A stretch of 64,000 nt of DNA from Orobanche coerulescens (taxonomy: Eukaryota > Streptophyta > Magnoliopsida > Lamiales > Orobanchaceae), in NCBI GenBank assembly GCA_033398695.1, contig CM065802.1, forward strand, positions 135,890,096 to 135,954,095, in the 5' to 3' direction. Both the position numbers and the translations under genes were made by a program. Below, one piece after another: positions 11,037 to 23,408 of this stretch (the first letter of the stretch is position 1; the number at the start of each line of letters is the position of its first letter). The notes below the pieces were generated by a model. The model searched no databases, was not told the DNA's origin, and saw only the letters and a program-made list of their open reading frames with translations.

Positions 11037-11261
11037 ACTGTAAATACAAATACTCAATATCCAGGGCAAATTTTTCTAAAAGAAAGTCCGTCAATATTCA
11101 CAAAACAGAAATTAAGTAAAACGGTAGTATAAGGGATTAGGAGACTACAACCACGGTCCACATGACGACGCTGGCTGAGCAGTGATGTTACAAACGACCC
11201 ATAAATCAAATAACGAAAACGGACCCAACTAAACCCGACTGCCAAGATATCCATGAATCTT

Positions 11262-11279
11262 AGCTTCGATATCATATTC
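11262..11279 (-). other. Gypsy-1 primer binding site, degenerate
   Basis: In element sense the 5' LTR is followed by a decayed relative of TGGTATCAGAGC, the tRNA-iMet primer site, here reading TGATATCGAAGC. The match is imperfect. Gypsy-2 shows the perfect form in the same place. Confidence 0.6.
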
Positions 11280-13647
11280 TGTAACACCCCGAGATATTCG
11301 GAATAATTACAGCGCCGTAAACCCCTTTTATAAGAGTTTACAAGGCTAATTTAAAAAAATGTAGAAATAATATAACAGTACCATAAAAATTCAAAATACA
11401 AAACCAGTTCGAACAGTTCAAATGAGTCCATTATTACAACCGTCTCAAAACATCAATAAGACATGCGTACTCGAGTACTGAAAGTAAACCAGAAAGACAA
11501 GGTAACGACAATTAACATCACTGAGCCCCTTCGTCGTCATGTCGGTACTGTGGCTGTTTCGCCGCTCCTCGGCTACCTGAACATCAAAACAAATGTCCAC
11601 CCCCGAAGGGGTTAGCAAAATGATGCTAGTACAAGTATCATAATACACAAATCGAATATGCAACAACAATGCATAATAAAATAGACAATACGGACTTCCG
11701 CTACCGGAATCCAACAATGAGAATCCACATGATTCCATCAACATAACAAAGGGTAATCCAACGATCCAGCGCCCTCAGTATAGATCCCCATGATGATCCC
11801 GTCGGACCAACGCATGGTGGAAAACCCATCCAACGATCCAGCGCCCTCAGCATAGATCCCCATGATGATCCCGTCGGACCAACGCATAGTGGACATCCGA
11901 TCCAGCGCCCTCATCATAGATCACGTGATATCACAGGATCAACACAACATACACGAACACAACTATGCATACGCATATGCAAAAATCGATATGTCCATCC
12001 ACATGAACATAAAATCAATCAATAACGATATAATGACAATTCAACTGGAATGACCTCATGTTCAACAACATGAATAACAATATGTATTATCAAAATCCTT
12101 AATATTAAACCAATATTCAAAATACGATACTTGCCTTAGAAATGGCGATAAGGGTTGCTACTACGAAAAAGAAATCTTCAACCAGCTCGAAGAACTCTCA
12201 CTCGATCAATCCACCAAAACCCGAACCTTCAACGAACAATAAAACCGGTATAACTAACGTTTCCGGATAATCATTTTAATCATCATAAGAACATCAAAAG
12301 GGCGTAATATCCCAATCTTACAAGCTTACTAATCTGCCCTATACCATTTCGGATTTGAATCAACATTAGGATACTAACCCGACAAAAGCTCATAGTATCC
12401 CATCTAAGATCAAATGCATCCTACGGTCGGATTCTTCAATATACCACAAGATAATTCTTCTTACAATGATTCTAATCGTACTCTTCATTAATCCAAAGCA
12501 GCAAGATATCGGAATTACCCCAAAGAACGCCGTAAGAACTTATTTACTAGGTTCACTTGATTATCATCTTCTTCTTCAAGGAAATAATCCTAAGTTTAAT
12601 CCATTAAATGTCCCAATACGCATTATTTCATCATGTAATACGTAAGAACTTGATAATCTCCATAAACTTGCCATAATCAGGTTCGTAGCCTCATGATACC
12701 ATGTTTAGGAGTCCAAACACTACAAGGTTCGATTAATATTCTAAACAACGAAGAAGAGCTGAAACATAACCGAAATTATACTTCTAACAACATGATGTTT
12801 GACTATGCCTGAATATAACTGAATTGATAATCTCAAAACATGCTCAAAACATCGCTAAGAATACGTAATCCAGTTGGTGAAGAATCACCTACCTCAAAAT
12901 GGTGAAGAACAAGGAGAAACTTGAAGAAACTCAACACCGAGAGCTTGAACACCAATACCCAATGGTCTATGATCTTCAAACTCGAGCTAGGATGATGATA
13001 TGAGAGGTATATGGTGAGGGATAATCTTCAGAGCATGAAAATCGTCCAGGGTAGAAGTTAGAAATGAAGTGGGGGTCGAGTTCTATAAATAGAATTATAA
13101 GCCATTACGTACGTTACCAGAAGTCTATAACGTACGTAACCTTATTAGCGTACGCTATACTCGAACATTAGCGTACGTTAACATCTGGCCATAGCTCACT
13201 GGACTGTTTCTGGTATTGGCTTACGTACATTAGCTTAAAGGTTTTACGTATGTAACAACTATAACCTTAGTGTACGTTAAAACTACCCCTTAGCGTACAT
13301 TAAGTCCGTTGACTTGCATAGCTGGAAAGCCGTCCAGGTTCATGCGAGTGATCTCCTTGCATCTTCATCAGGCCCCACACGCCGACCCTTGTCTGATTCC
13401 GAGTTGACTATGTTTATGTACGTTAAGCTACACCTGTAACGTACGTTATACTACAGTCGTAGCGTACGTTATGGTCATCCTTTAGCGTACGTTAAGACGT
13501 GCAGGATTATGCATGCATGCATGGGAAAGGAATACAAAAACATAGGGATACGAATATGGGAAACTGATCATCGATTAATATGTCACAAAGTCGAATCTTA
13601 CAAGATCGAATACAGGATAAATACACCTTAATTATCTGGGCATTACA
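11280..13647 (-). repeat. Gypsy-1 5' LTR
   Basis: It pairs with 4013-6383 and carries the same minisatellite (11758-11935), promoter-like inverted repeat (13081-13094) and palindrome array (13104-13496). Many differences between the two arrays are C-to-T or G-to-A at CG sites within the units. As the upstream LTR it would have driven transcription of Gypsy-1. Confidence 0.92.
13104..13496 (-). repeat. Second copy of the Gypsy-1 U3 palindrome array
   Basis: It matches the array at 5840-6232 unit for unit. Several units have lost a CG (for example GTATG, TAGTGTACG and GTACATTA forms), which fits deamination of methylated cytosine. Confidence 0.85.
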
Positions 13648-13652
13648 TATGC

Positions 13653-14324
13653 GTATCGCGAACTAGGGTTAACCACCCAGGGATGGTTCGACGGGGCCTC
13701 TGCGGGGTACGGTGGCCGTGAGTCTCGTACCAACGGTTAACTTTGAAATGTTTTGTTGAAGAACTATTAATTTTGGCGCATATTTCATCTGATTAGAATG
13801 GCAGTTCAAATGGTATTGTACTTGGCTGGAATGGCACCAGAAAATGTGTTGTGAGTGATTCGTCTCTTTTTGCGATAATTTGGTATGGGTACGTGAGTCC
13901 TGTGGTTGCTCCGTGCATTTTAGCTTTGTGGTGTGTCGAGTTCGACCGTATGGTTAAGTTGGAAAGTTGCGCTCTCCGATGTTGTTCTGTGAGACTGTTG
14001 ACATGGTAATGTTTGACACTGTGTAGTTTCCGTCGGGTTATTCTTTCGAGTTTGTGATATGGATGATTTGGGGCGTGGACCCCGTATTTTAGATTGGAAT
14101 GTTATTGGGTCGTGGACCCGTGTTTTGTTATCGAAATTGTACTTTACTAAAATGATTTTTGGGCTGTGTCCCTAAGTGGTTTCGAAAGACTTGAGAATTC
14201 TTAAATCCCAAATGTTTTCAAAACTCCCGAGATCGTAAATTATTTTGCAAGATGTATAATGGTTTTATTCTTACCTTTTATAATTCAAACTGTTTTGATC
14301 AAGTGAATTATCTCGGGAAGTATA
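13653..14324 (+). repeat. Tekay-like 3' LTR, part 2
   Basis: This continues the plus-strand LTR broken at 4012. It begins just after the Gypsy-1 target duplication and holds copy 2 of the ACCCAGGGATGG repeat (13675-13710). It ends in GTATA, the target site of Copia-1. No gene is seen. Confidence 0.65.
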
Positions 14325-16278
14325 TGTTGGGATTCGGTGCCTAAAACAAAGGCCCAGCGGAAGCGGTAAAACAAAAATTAATTCGATCGGAATCCCTACG
14401 AGGATCGATCGAGCTACGTATATACGAATATATAAACAAACACACAAGAGATGTAAGAAACTTACCCTTGTAGTCCGTTGATTAAATGGATTCATTCTCT
14501 TAAGCTATTCGCCAAGCTTGAAATGAATTCCCTACGATCCAATGCGCTCCAAGCACTTGAATGATCCAACGCCGAAAAGACAACGTCTCTACTTGTCACG
14601 CACCAGAAAAACGATTGGAATGACTACACCTCGTTATTCTCCAAGGATACGGCTAGAAAAAGGTTGTAGAAGCTTGCTAATCAAGATTATAACACTCTAA
14701 GTATATAATCTATGATCTCACTATATCAGTCTCCTTTTTCTCCAAGAAAAACTTGTTATGAAATATGAAGATGATGAAAAATATTATGAAGCCTTGGAAA
14801 ACTATTTTCCTCTCTCCTTTTTCCTCTCAAAACCGTGAGATAAAGTGTAAGTAAAAGAGATTTGTTCTTCACATATATTCTCATCATAGCTCTCCATTTC
14901 ACTTACCTTTTGACAAAATCACCCAAGGTGATATTTTGTCCCCTTGATTGGTCACAAGGCTTGAACCCCACCAAGTGAAGACCAAAACCAATTGAGGGGT
15001 AGGTAATTGGGGCGGCCATCTAGAAGGTGCTAGACGAGTTCGGTCCGTTTCGGACTCCCATGAGTCCAAACAGATAAATTCTGATTCCGTTCCGATATAT
15101 TTATATCGATTATTTAATCCAATTAATTAATCATATCAAATACATAATAACATAATTAATTTCTCCAAGAAATAATTATATTCTTGAAGTAAATTAATCA
15201 CCCAATAATATATTTAATTCATTAGGCCGTAAATCAATTTATCCAATAAATCGATTTAGACATCCAATGTCCCAAATTTGATATCCAATATCTAATATTC
15301 ATAATGAGAAAATAAGCTCGATTCATTCCGTCGTCAATCCTATTGCGCGACTCGGTAGGTCCATCTCAGTTAGAAATGGGAGGAACCAAAGAGTAGTAGC
15401 ACCACCTAGCCAGCCTGGCGGCCTACACTGTACCCCAACTGAGAACGAATGATTGGGATCATTCAAGAACCATTCTGTCGTGAATACCAGTATACGTATA
15501 AACCCTTCTTCCAAATATCCTGATCAATATTTAGGGTCACGGTCAGTCAAACCCTATCTGCACTTGACGCTATGCATGCGTTAATGCAAATTGAGATCAT
15601 CGAGCTCTCGTGTATCCAATACAACTAGCTCCAATGTTTTGGCCAAAGACTTATAATCTCATCCGCCAATAACCGCATAGGACCTGCTACTTGCCCATCA
15701 AGATACACATCGAGGTTGACCTCTGCCTTCCGGTTTATAGGATCGAACTACTCTATTGAAAATCTTGACGTCACAAGCACATCCCTACTAAATCCTCAAG
15801 TCGAAGGTTCACGAATACCTATCACAAACTTTCGATTCCGTCATTGACTGTCCCGGAGTGAAATCCGTGTGACTAATCGAGGGTGAGTCGGTTCGAGTAT
15901 ACTTATCCAATTAGCATACCTATAACGTGTGCTCCCACTAACTATTAGTGTTCAACAGACACTCTCCATGTCAAAGAACACATTATACAAGTCTTCACAT
16001 AAACTTAACGCCCAGTCAAGTTTTATCGACTTGCAAACGATTAAGTATTTGAGCTATAAACCTTTCTAGTGCCGACCTCCTTATCCAATAAGGAGTGGAA
16101 CATTTTGCTATCAAATACACGAACTAGTTTCTATATGTATATTTACGAGTTAGGAATGCCAGTAACTACCAGTAAATAAAGAAACATCTATTGCCTTATA
16201 TTAATGATTTACATAATAACAAGTACAATGCCCTCACTCAACATCCTCTGAGTGGCATTCGAGGGCATACTCCTAACA
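14325..16278 (-). repeat. Copia-1 3' LTR (1954 bp)
   Basis: It pairs with 21401-23403. It lacks about 50 bp that the other LTR has between the CAATAACCGCAT and GGACCTGCTAC blocks (near 15680; compare 22742-22815). The flanking short similar words suggest a slippage or repair deletion after insertion. Internal small frames are not genes. Confidence 0.92.
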
Positions 16279-16293
16279 ATCTCCCACTTGCAC
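16279..16293 (-). other. Copia-1 polypurine tract
   Basis: In element sense GTGCAAGTGGGAGAT follows the RNase H stop codon and touches the LTR start TGTTAGGAG. The same sequence lies at the same place in Copia-2 (49461-49475). Confidence 0.85.
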
Positions 16294-17460
16294 TCAATGC
16301 CACACACTATGGTATCTAATACTCATGTTCTCCAGATTACGCTCTAAGTTAATATGAGAATGTGGCTTGGTCAGTGGATCAGCGACGTAGTCGGATGACT
16401 CTACTCTATGCAGCACAAGGTATCTCTTTGCGAACAAATTCTCTTATGAGATGATACTCTCTCTCAATATATTTGGTACTGTTATGAAACCTCGGCTCCT
16501 AGGCCTGTGCTACCGCTCTATTGTTATCGTATAAAAAAATGAAAATAGGCAGCGCAGCACATGGTGTCACGTGAAGTTTACCCAGTAAATTCTTAATCCT
16601 TTCTTTGGAGGCCTCCGAGGCCGCTTTATACTCAGCCTAACAGGTGGAACCAGCAGTCGCGCTATACTTGGTACTATGTCAAGATACTGCTCCTCTATTA
16701 AGAGTAAATATGTAGCCAGAAGTAGACATTGAATCGTCTTTCTGTCCTTGGAAGTCCAATTCAGTGAATCCCACCACATTCAGTTCTCCACCACCATATT
16801 TAAGAACCAGATCTCTAGTTCTTCTAAAGTACTTGAGAACGTTCTTTTACGGCGGTCTAATGTTCCCTAACTGGGTTAGCCCGAAATCTACTTACCACGC
16901 TGCCACCATGCGCAATGTTAGGTCTCGTACACGATAAAGTATATATAAGGCTACCCAAATTCCGAAGCATATGGTATATTACTCATTTCCTTTCATTGTT
17001 CCTTACTATGAGGACACATCTTCAAGGTGAGTTTTATTCCATGTCGCATCGATAAGAACCCTCTTTTAGAATAATCCATCTTAAATTGCTTTAATATTTT
17101 ATCTATACAGAGGGCTTGGGAAAAACTTATCATTCTCTTAGATCTATCCCAGTAGAGTCGAATCCCAAGAATATAGGTTTCTTCTCCCAAGTCTTCCATG
17201 GAGAAATTACTCGTAAGCCAAGCTTTCACAGAACCGAGCATTCCCACATCATTTCCTATTAGTAGAATGACATCTACAAATAGTACTAAGAATGTGATCT
17301 TGATCCCACTAACCCTCTTGTATACACAAGGTTCCTCTTCATTTTGCACTAAGTCAAACTCTTTGACTGCCTCGTCAAAATGAAGGTCCCAACTACACGA
17401 AGACTGCTACAGTCTATTTTATGGAGTCTACATCCACCATTGCTAGGTCATTGGTCGCGG
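16294..17460 (-). pseudogene. Copia-1 RT C-terminal half and RNase H (broken, internally deleted)
   Basis: RT is readable from EFDLVQNEEEPCVYKRV through NFSMEDLGEETYILGIRLY. The catalytic YVDD motif is changed to FVDV (FVDVILLIGND), so it would be inactive. RNase H persists only as scattered motifs with many stops. Upstream, the sequence passes from the segment before RT (AMVDVDS) straight to the SWDLHFDEAVKEFDL region. Compared with Copia-2, the first half of the RT palm has been deleted. Confidence 0.8.
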
Positions 17461-17619
17461 GTCGATCTCTTGTTTATCACCTGGAACCTCGTGGAAACCT
17501 AGTTCCTCCAAGTGCATAAAACTATACCTCTTAGGTAATAGAGACACCCTTCTTGACCTACGAGGTGGTTGTACTTGTGTTACAGAAGGTTCGGTTCCAA
17601 TTTCTTGCACAGGTGTCTC

Positions 17620-18889
17620 CTAAGGAGTTTCATTGTATTCTTCCAAAGAAATATTTCTATCTGCTCCGCCTTCCTGAATGAACTCATCTTCCAGGAAGTG
17701 TGCATGCAAAGCAACAACGATCTTTCGATCTTTGGGTGTGTAGAATAGATAACCCATCGCCTCAGATGGGAATCTAATGAAACGTCTCCTCATGGACCTC
17801 GCTTCCATTTTGTCCACCTTAGTCTTCTTGACATAGGCGGGACATCCCCAAATCCTAATGTGATTAAGACTTGGTTTCCTGCCCTCCCACATCTCATATG
17901 GAGTTTTAGGAAAGGATTTGGAAAGATATCTTTCAAGATGTAAGCGGCAGTCAGGAGTGCATACACCCACAGGTAAATCGGTAAGTCAGTATAGCCCAGC
18001 ATGGAATGGACCATGTTCAAGAAGGTCTGGTTCCTTCTTTCTGACACACCATTTAACTGAGGAGTACCTGGAGGTGTTAGTTGTGAAACTATTCCATGTT
18101 CCTCAAGGAACTCGTCAAACTCTGTACTCATATACTTGCCACCTCGGTCCGATCGAAGTGCTTTGATATGATTACCAGTTTGTTTCTCGACTAGGGCCGT
18201 GAATTCCTGGAATTTCTCAAAGGCCTCGGATTTATGTTTCATTAAGTATACATAACCATACCTAGTATGATCATCTGTAAATGTAATGAAATATTGATAT
18301 CCGTCATGTGCTGCTTCCAAAGCACCACATATGTCGGTATGGATTAATCCCAGTTTATCAGCGGCTCTTTCAAAAGTCCCTGTGAAGGGGGACTTAGTCA
18401 TTTTGCCTTTAAGGCAAGATTCACAAGTAGGAAAGGGATCCGATCCCAATGGACCCATAAGTCCACATTTCTCTATCTTGTAAACCTTGGTCTGACCAAG
18501 ATGACCAAGTCTAAGATGCCATTTCAAAACTCGATTGGTTTCATCTCTACCACGTTTTCTAGTCATAGTATTCACAACTACTTTGTTGCTGAGATTTAGA
18601 TGATACAATCCATTTAACAATGTAGCAGTGCCCACGAGTTTATTTCAAAAATAAATTTTACAGGAAAAGCCTTTCGGTCCATCACCGGAATGGATACAAT
18701 GTTTTTATGCCCCTTGGGCAAAACAAGTACATCTTCTAAAGTCAAAACAAAACCGGATTCTAAACCTAAAAGAAGTGATCCTATGTCGGTTGCCTCGACA
18801 CTATTCCCGCTTCCGACTATGATCATAACTTCTCCAGCTCCAAGCTTCCTACTTTGTTCCAGATCCTGGTTCACGGTAAAATCTAGCAC
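17620..18889 (-). pseudogene. Copia-1 protease tail, pre-integrase zinc region and integrase (broken)
   Basis: The sequence runs from the region after the protease (GSGNSVEATDIGSL, LPKGHKNIVSI) to the HHCC pre-integrase zinc motif (WHLRLGHLGQTK ... CESCLKGK). The integrase core follows, with first Asp in HTDICG, second in RSDRGG and Glu in GVSERRNQT. The later EMWEGRKPSLNHIRIWGCPAYV block is in another frame. Frame changes lie near 18640 and near 17930. Confidence 0.85.
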
Positions 18890-19781
18890 CAGAATCCAGT
18901 ATCCAAGAAGTAGAAAATGCAGTAGCAGAACAATTTATTTCCAAAACTAAAAGTTCTGTACCTGAAGCGCCATGAAGAATTGGACAGTCTCTTGCACAGT
19001 GGCCCAGCTCACCGCACTTGAGACAAGCGTCCTTCTTCTTAAATTTCGGAACCAATGGGGCCTTGCCCTTACCCTTTAAGTCCTTGACTTGTGGTCCCGC
19101 CTGCTTCTTGGTTTTTTTCTTCTTGTTTTTAGACCTCCGAGGTCCAGAAGAAATCACAAGGGCAGACTCCTTCATCCGCGGAGTCTTCATATGAGACTTA
19201 GCGGTCACTAGTTTGTTCATTAGCCCAGCTAAGTTACACGCAATCTCATTGCAGTTGAAATTCATAACAAACTGTGAGAAGGAATCAGGGAGAGACTGTA
19301 GGATAAGGTCGGTCTGAAGAGAAGTATCCATCTTAAAATCAAGATCCTCCAATCTCTCGATCATGGATATCATTTTGAGGACGTGGTCCCCAACCTTCTC
19401 ATCTTCCTTCATCCTTGCACCGAACAGTTGCTTGGATATCTCATATCTAGCAGTTCGACTGTGCTCACCACAAAGCTCGGTTAAGTGAGATAGAATCTCC
19501 CTAGCAGAAGTCATTTTCTCATGAGCTCTATGAAGTTCATTAGACATGGAAGCCATCATATATGCACGGACTTTCACCTCATCCCTAACCCACTTTTCGT
19601 GGTTTTCAATCTCTTCGTGATTGGCTCTTGTCCGCACTGGAGGTGCTGGAATTTCCGTCTCCAAGACATATCCCAGTGCCTCTATACTGAGAACTATCAT
19701 CATATTGCGGAGCCAATCCACAAAGTTAGGTCCAATCAGGGTGTTCTTCTCGAGTAGAATTGTGAGTGGATTCATAGTCAT
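18849..19781 (-). pseudogene. Copia-1 gag and start of protease (open but truncated)
   Basis: It begins MTMNPLTILLEKN at 19781, the same start as Copia-2. A UBN2-type Gag domain follows, with ARYEISKQLFGARMKE and LQSLPDSFSQFVMNFNCNE. A Lys-rich stretch precedes one zinc knuckle, CLKCGELGHCARDC. The protease active site is DSGAR where DSGAS is expected, and the frame is lost just after it near 18860. This is the longest intact frame of Copia-1, about 310 codons. Confidence 0.85.
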
Positions 19782-21387
19782 ATTGAGAGTTATGTATGCA
19801 TTAAGTACGACAGATTAATTAGTGACTCGTTTAATTATGTTCTGAGTATAGAATTAAGGTCTTTTCTATTCTTGTTACCCAGCTCCCACTATTTTTATCG
19901 GAACAACGCACTCCCATGTGAAATCCGGAAGTATCGTCGCTCTACTTCATAGTGCTGATCCAGTTCTTTATAAATCTTAATAGAGGGCAACCGAACAGGT
20001 TTCTAGTCTATTAATTTTCATAAAGTGGTGTCCAACACCAACCCATCTAATGGATGATTCGATCTTCTTTTTCCCCTTGTTCACTCCCCTCAACCTATAC
20101 GGTTTCTATGGTTCGTGAACAAGTTAAGTTTACACCATTGACGCAAATCAGTTTCACAATTGAATCTTATCCGGCAACCTATCAGGTTTCTAGGGATAAA
20201 ATTTGCTCCAACCGAAGGCATCCAATGCGCTCCCGGTAATTTATTCGTCCTCCCCGAATGACTACCCCGATAACTCGGAAGCATAGCACATCCGGTTTGG
20301 ATTCAATTTCCCGAAAGCTCGATGGAGGGAAGGAAAACCTTGAAACCTTATAAACTTAATAATTTGTTGTGGGAGAATTTTCGCGATTAATGTTACACTT
20401 TCCACATCAATTCATTTAAGCGCGTTTGTGCATTCATACAATATGAATAACCATTCACAACCTAGTTGCTACCAACATGTGGTTCATGGACCGTTCCTAG
20501 AAAACAAAAACTCCATAATCTAATTACAAGTCTTCGTCTTGAATCTTCGTCTTCTCGAAATGGATCTTACTCCGATCTTCGTCATTACATATAAATTTTA
20601 CATTGGAAATTGCATCTTAGATACAAATATTTCTAGTAAAATAAATAAGCTCAAAACGGCCTTTACAACCCGATCGAATAAAACGAATGATTCAAAAACT
20701 AAGTCCACAAACCACATCCCCATTCAAAAGCATTCATCCAATAAATACTAAATAAATGGAAAGCGTAGAGATACGTTGATCCAATCAACAATACGAACCG
20801 ATCTAATCGATTCATCCAAAATGAATTAATCCATTAATTCAAACAACCATCAATTTTAACTTGTTCTGGACGAGAAAATGTTTCATTAAATTAATTCCCC
20901 TAAGATTAAAATTACCATAATTAAATCTTAGTCATATTAAATCCAATTTAATTTGTGGGAAATTAATTATCGAATGAAATATAAAAAACAGAGTCGAAAA
21001 ACACGGTCGAACCGCCCAGTGCCAGTAGTAGGGCGAGGACCGAGACCATTGCGAGCCGGCGGCAAAGCCGATCATGCCAGGCACAGGCTGCCGAGAGTGG
21101 CCGATCACAGGTCCAGATCGCGATCTGCTGCCTCGGACCGCGAGGCAGCGCCCGGCCAGCCCCAGGCTGTCGGGTCGATTACGTTTTCGGCTCGTTTTTC
21201 GCCCCGATTCTAAAATAACATTTTTCTAATCTTTATATTATACTTTAAATCAGTTTTTTTAAAAGAAAAATAGATTTACATTGTAACATAAAATCATGAA
21301 AAAATAATTTTTGGATGAACAATAGAAAATCAACGATCAATCAAGCATTCCAAATGCCAATGTCATATATACGATCGCAAGACCTAC
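19782..21387 (-). other. Copia-1 leader between primer site and gag, no gene
   Basis: About 1.6 kb of mostly AT-rich sequence without a supported frame. It contains a GC-rich island at 21000-21215. A perfect 8-bp hairpin, CTGCCTCG...CGAGGCAG with a 5-base loop, is at 21128-21148. Copia-2 has a GC-rich island with hairpins in the corresponding leader. A packaging or dimerisation role is possible but only inferred. Confidence 0.6.
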
Positions 21388-21399
21388 GCTCCGATACCA
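21388..21399 (-). other. Copia-1 primer binding site
   Basis: Element sense reads TGGTATCGGAGC, complementary to the 3' end of tRNA-iMet with one difference from the usual TGGTATCAGAGC. It lies one base from the LTR end. Copia-2 has the identical site at 43846-43857. Confidence 0.88.
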
Positions 21400-21400
21400 C

Positions 21401-23403
21401 TGTTGGGATTCAGTGCCTAAAACGAAGGCCCAGCGGAAGCGGTAAAAAGAAAATTAATTCAATCTGAATCCCTACGAGGATCGATCGAGCTACGTATATA
21501 CGAATATATAAACAAAAACACAACAGATGTAAGAAACTTACCCTTGTAGTCCGTTGATTAAATGGATTCCTTCTCTTGAGCTATTCTCTAAGCTTGAAAA
21601 GAATTCCCTACGATCCAATGCGCTCCAAGCACTTGAATGATCCAACGCCGAAAAGACAACGTCTCTATTTGTCACGTGCCGGAAAAACGACCGAAATGAC
21701 TAAACCTCATTATCCTCCAAGGATACGGCTAGAACAAGGTTGTAGAAGCTTGCTAATCAAGATTATAACACTCGAAGTATATAATCTATGATCTCACTAT
21801 ATCACTCTCCTTTTTCTCCAAGAAAAACTTGTTATGAAATATGAATGATGAAGAATATTATGAAGCCTTGGAAAACTATCTTCCTCTCTCATTTTTCCTA
21901 TAAAAACCGCGAGCTCAAGTGTAAGTAAAAGAGATTTGGTCTTCACATATATTCTCATCATATCTCTCCATTTCACTTACCTTTTGACAAAATCACTCAA
22001 GGTGATATTTTTTCCCCTTGATTGGTCACAAGGCTTGAACCCCACCAAGTGAAGACCAAGACCAATTGAGGGGTAGGTGATTGGGGCGGACATATAGAAG
22101 GCGTTGGACGAGTTCGGTCCGTTTCGGACTCCCGTGAGTCCAAACAGATAAATTCCTATTCCATTCCGATATATTTATATCGATTAATTAATCCAATTAA
22201 TTAATCATATCAAATACATAATAACATAATTAATTTCTCCAAGAAATAATTATATTCTTGAATTAAATTAATCACCCAGTAATATATTTAATTCATTAGG
22301 CCGTAAATCAATTTATCCAATAAATCGATTTAGACATCCAATGTCCCAAATTAGATATCCAATATCGAATATTCATAATGAGATAATAAGCTCGATTCAT
22401 TCCGTCGTCAATCCTATTGCGCGACTCGGTAGGTCTATCTCAGTCAGAAATGGGAGGAACCAAAGAGTAGTAGCACCACCTAGCCAGCCTGGCGGCCTAC
22501 ACTGTACCCCAACTGAGAACGAATGATTGGGATCATTCAAGAACCATTCTGTCGTGAATACCAATATACGTATAAACCCTTCTTTCAAATGTCCCGATCA
22601 AGTTATAGGGTCACGGTCAGTCAAACCCTATCTGTACTTGACGCTATGCATGCGTTAATGCAAATCGAGATCATCGAGCTCTCGTGTATCCAATATAACT
22701 AGCTCCAATGCTTTGGCCAAAGACTTATGATCTCATCCGCCAATAACCGCATTGGACATATAACCCGCTCACTAATGGGAGAAAGAATTCTATCTTGGTA
22801 TTCAGTAGGACCTGCTACTTTCCCATCAAGATACACGTCGAGGTTGACCCCCGCCTTCCAGTTTACAGGGTCGAACTACTCTAATGAAAATCTTGACGTC
22901 ACAAGCACATCCCTACTAAATCCTCAAGTCGAAGGTTCACGAATACCTATCACAACCTTTCGATTCTGTCATTGACTGTCCCAGAGTGAAATTCGTGTGA
23001 CGAATCGAGGGTGAGTCAGTTCGAGTATACTAATCCAATTAGCATACCTATAGTGTGTGCTCCCACTAACCATTAGTGTTCGACAGACACTCTCCATGTC
23101 AAAGAACACGTTATACAAGTCTTCACATAAACTTAACGCCTAGTCAAGTTTCATCGACTTGCGAACGATTAAGTATTTGAGCTATAAACCTTTCCAGTGC
23201 CGACCTCCTTATCCAATAAGGAGTGGAACGTTTTGCTCTCAAATACACGGACTAGTTTCTATATGTAAATTTACGAGTTAGGAATGCGATGGCGCAAGAA
23301 ATAAAGAAACATCCATTGCCTTATATTAATGATTTACATAATAACAAGTACAATGCCCTCACTCAACATCCTCTGAGTGGCATTCGAGGGCATACTCCTA
23401 ACA
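21401..23403 (-). repeat. Copia-1 5' LTR (2003 bp)
   Basis: It pairs with 14325-16278 and is flanked by the primer site on one side and target duplication GTATA on the other. It keeps the roughly 50 bp lost from the other LTR. No recognisable protein is encoded. Confidence 0.92.
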
Positions 23404-23408
23404 GTATA

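Larger units (their letters stand above)
4013..13647 (-). mobile_element. Gypsy-1: Tekay/Del-type chromovirus, degenerate
   Basis: This Ty3/gypsy element has LTRs of 2371 and 2368 bp, both beginning TGTAACACCCCGAG and ending GGGCATTACA on the plus strand. Flanks TGTGC (4008-4012) and TATGC (13648-13652) match at 4 of 5 bases and are read as the target duplication. Minus-strand order is gag, protease, RT, RNase H, integrase, chromodomain, as in Tekay/Del. Three differences are seen in the first roughly 105 bp of the LTRs, so the insertion is not very old. All coding regions are broken, so it is not autonomous. Confidence 0.92.
14325..23403 (-). mobile_element. Copia-1: Ty1/copia retrotransposon, degenerate
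   Basis: Terminal sequences are TGTTGGGATTC and CTCCTAACA on the plus strand, with a perfect 5-bp duplication GTATA (14320-14324 and 23404-23408). Minus-strand order is gag, protease, integrase, RT, RNase H, the copia arrangement. The primer site is at 21388-21399 and the polypurine tract at 16279-16293. Its Gag and integrase are clearly related to those of Copia-2, so the two belong to one lineage. The 5' half of RT is missing. Confidence 0.93.

Noticed and set aside
15323..15514. Minus-strand frame repeated at 22397-22588
   Set aside because: It is conserved only through LTR pairing in Copia-1 and shows no domain.
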